Below, piece after piece: positions 23,849-24,250 of a DNA stretch of 24,250 nucleotides. The translations under genes and the position numbers were made by a program. The notes under the pieces were generated by a model that was not told the origin of the DNA, did no database searches, and saw only the letters and a program-made list of their open reading frames with translations. The first letter of the stretch is position 1. Every line of letters begins with the position of its first letter. Origin of the DNA: JAXGPP01 sp964436865 (GTDB taxonomy: Bacteria > Planctomycetota > Planctomycetia > Pirellulales > Thermoguttaceae); contig CAYTFK010000070.1 of the NCBI GenBank assembly GCA_964436865.1, positions 1 to 24,250 of the forward strand, read 5' to 3'.

Positions 23849-24250
23849 TCAAGGCGCCAGTTCGATCACGGCGACGGACTCAGACTCCAGGTCGAACGTC
23901 GTCTTGCCGTCCGCGAACTTCATGTCCCGGCCCGAGACAAGTTCCTTTCCCGCTGTCGCTCGCAAGCCGTCCAGTCGGAGGTGCACGGCTTTCGCCTCGT
24001 CGCTGTCGTTGAACACGGTCAGGTAACGGTCTCCGAAGCGTTCGACATACACCCGATCGTCGTCGCACCGAGCCAGCGTGATCGGCTCCCAGCCCGCTTC
24101 GGCCACGAGTTTCGCAAGCGGCACGTACTTCTTGAACAGCGGCCGGTCGCGGTCGTACAACTCCGGCCGGGTGAAGTAGTGCCCCTGCGAGGCGTTGTGG
24201 CTGAAGAAGCCAGGAAACATGCCGAAGGCCAGCGACCGCTGCATGTACTT
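23849..24250 (-). CDS. C-terminal part of a probable carbohydrate-active protein (cut by window edge)
   Basis: At least 133 residues, with the frame open through the right edge (KYMQRSLAFGMFPGFFSHNA), so the N-terminus is missing and the apparent Met at 24244 is probably internal. The visible part has GHYFTRPELYDRDRPLFKKY, then a C-terminal beta-sandwich-like stretch: DRVYVERFGDRYLTVFND, AKAVHLRLDGL, and FDLESESVAVIELAP. This ending, with a short all-beta domain after an aromatic-rich part, resembles the C-termini of glycoside hydrolase-like proteins, but no catalytic residues are visible. It is the most upstream known gene of the - strand run ending with GYD. Confidence 0.7.
   Translation of the reverse strand, partial: KYMQRSLAFGMFPGFFSHNASQGHYFTRPELYDRDRPLFKKYVPLAKLVAEAGWEPITLARCDDDRVYVERFGDRYLTVFNDSDEAKAVHLRLDGLRATAGKELVSGRDMKFADGKTTFDLESESVAVIELAP

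Overview
The window looks like chromosomal DNA of a high-GC planctomycete (Planctomycetota, probably Pirellulales-like). The evidence is two very large secreted proteins that begin with a planctomycete LEPR-XLL-type N-terminus (LEQLEQRNLLS and GLEPLENRAMM), a small membrane protein with the NPYASP start common in this phylum, a Rieske/cytochrome b-c fusion operon, weak and GTG-rich starts, and long antisense open frames caused by high GC. No rRNA, tRNA, CRISPR array, transposase or integrase was seen. Family names come from recognising motifs by eye; no database search was run.

Layout: every accepted gene from 0.4 to 8.1 kb is on the + strand and every one from 8.26 kb to the right edge is on the - strand, so the two halves converge at 8115-8259. 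Left half: a Rho_N/DUF4912 protein closed by an intrinsic terminator; a UVR-motif protein coupled by a 4-nt overlap to ribF (FAD synthesis); a DHH phosphoesterase of the NrnA type; then a respiratory pair, a Rieske protein overlapping by 4 nt a cytochrome b fused to a two-heme cytochrome c tail, followed by a two-helix membrane protein of unknown role.

Right half, read leftward from the right edge: a run of poorly characterised genes (a cut-off carbohydrate-enzyme-like C-terminus, a small HExxH membrane protein, an NPYASP membrane protein, a DUF4261 protein, a GYD protein with its own good promoter); a non-coding stretch of about 1.1 kb with an orphan sigma70-like promoter, hairpins and diverged repeats; a sigma-70 family (ECF-like) factor; an 858-residue PKD/RTX-like secreted protein; a 1562-residue Calx-beta secreted protein; glycyl-tRNA synthetase; and two small secreted proteins.

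The most unusual protein observation is in the cytochrome b. The helix-B position that normally holds the second histidine of the b-type heme pair is tyrosine (Tyr100), while the other three expected histidines are present. The most unusual DNA is the non-coding stretch at 20.5-21.56 kb. The two giant extracellular proteins lie directly downstream of a sigma factor and one has an ECF-like promoter candidate, which hints at a surface or adhesion regulon, but this is inference. I did not find a clear new defence or mobile system.
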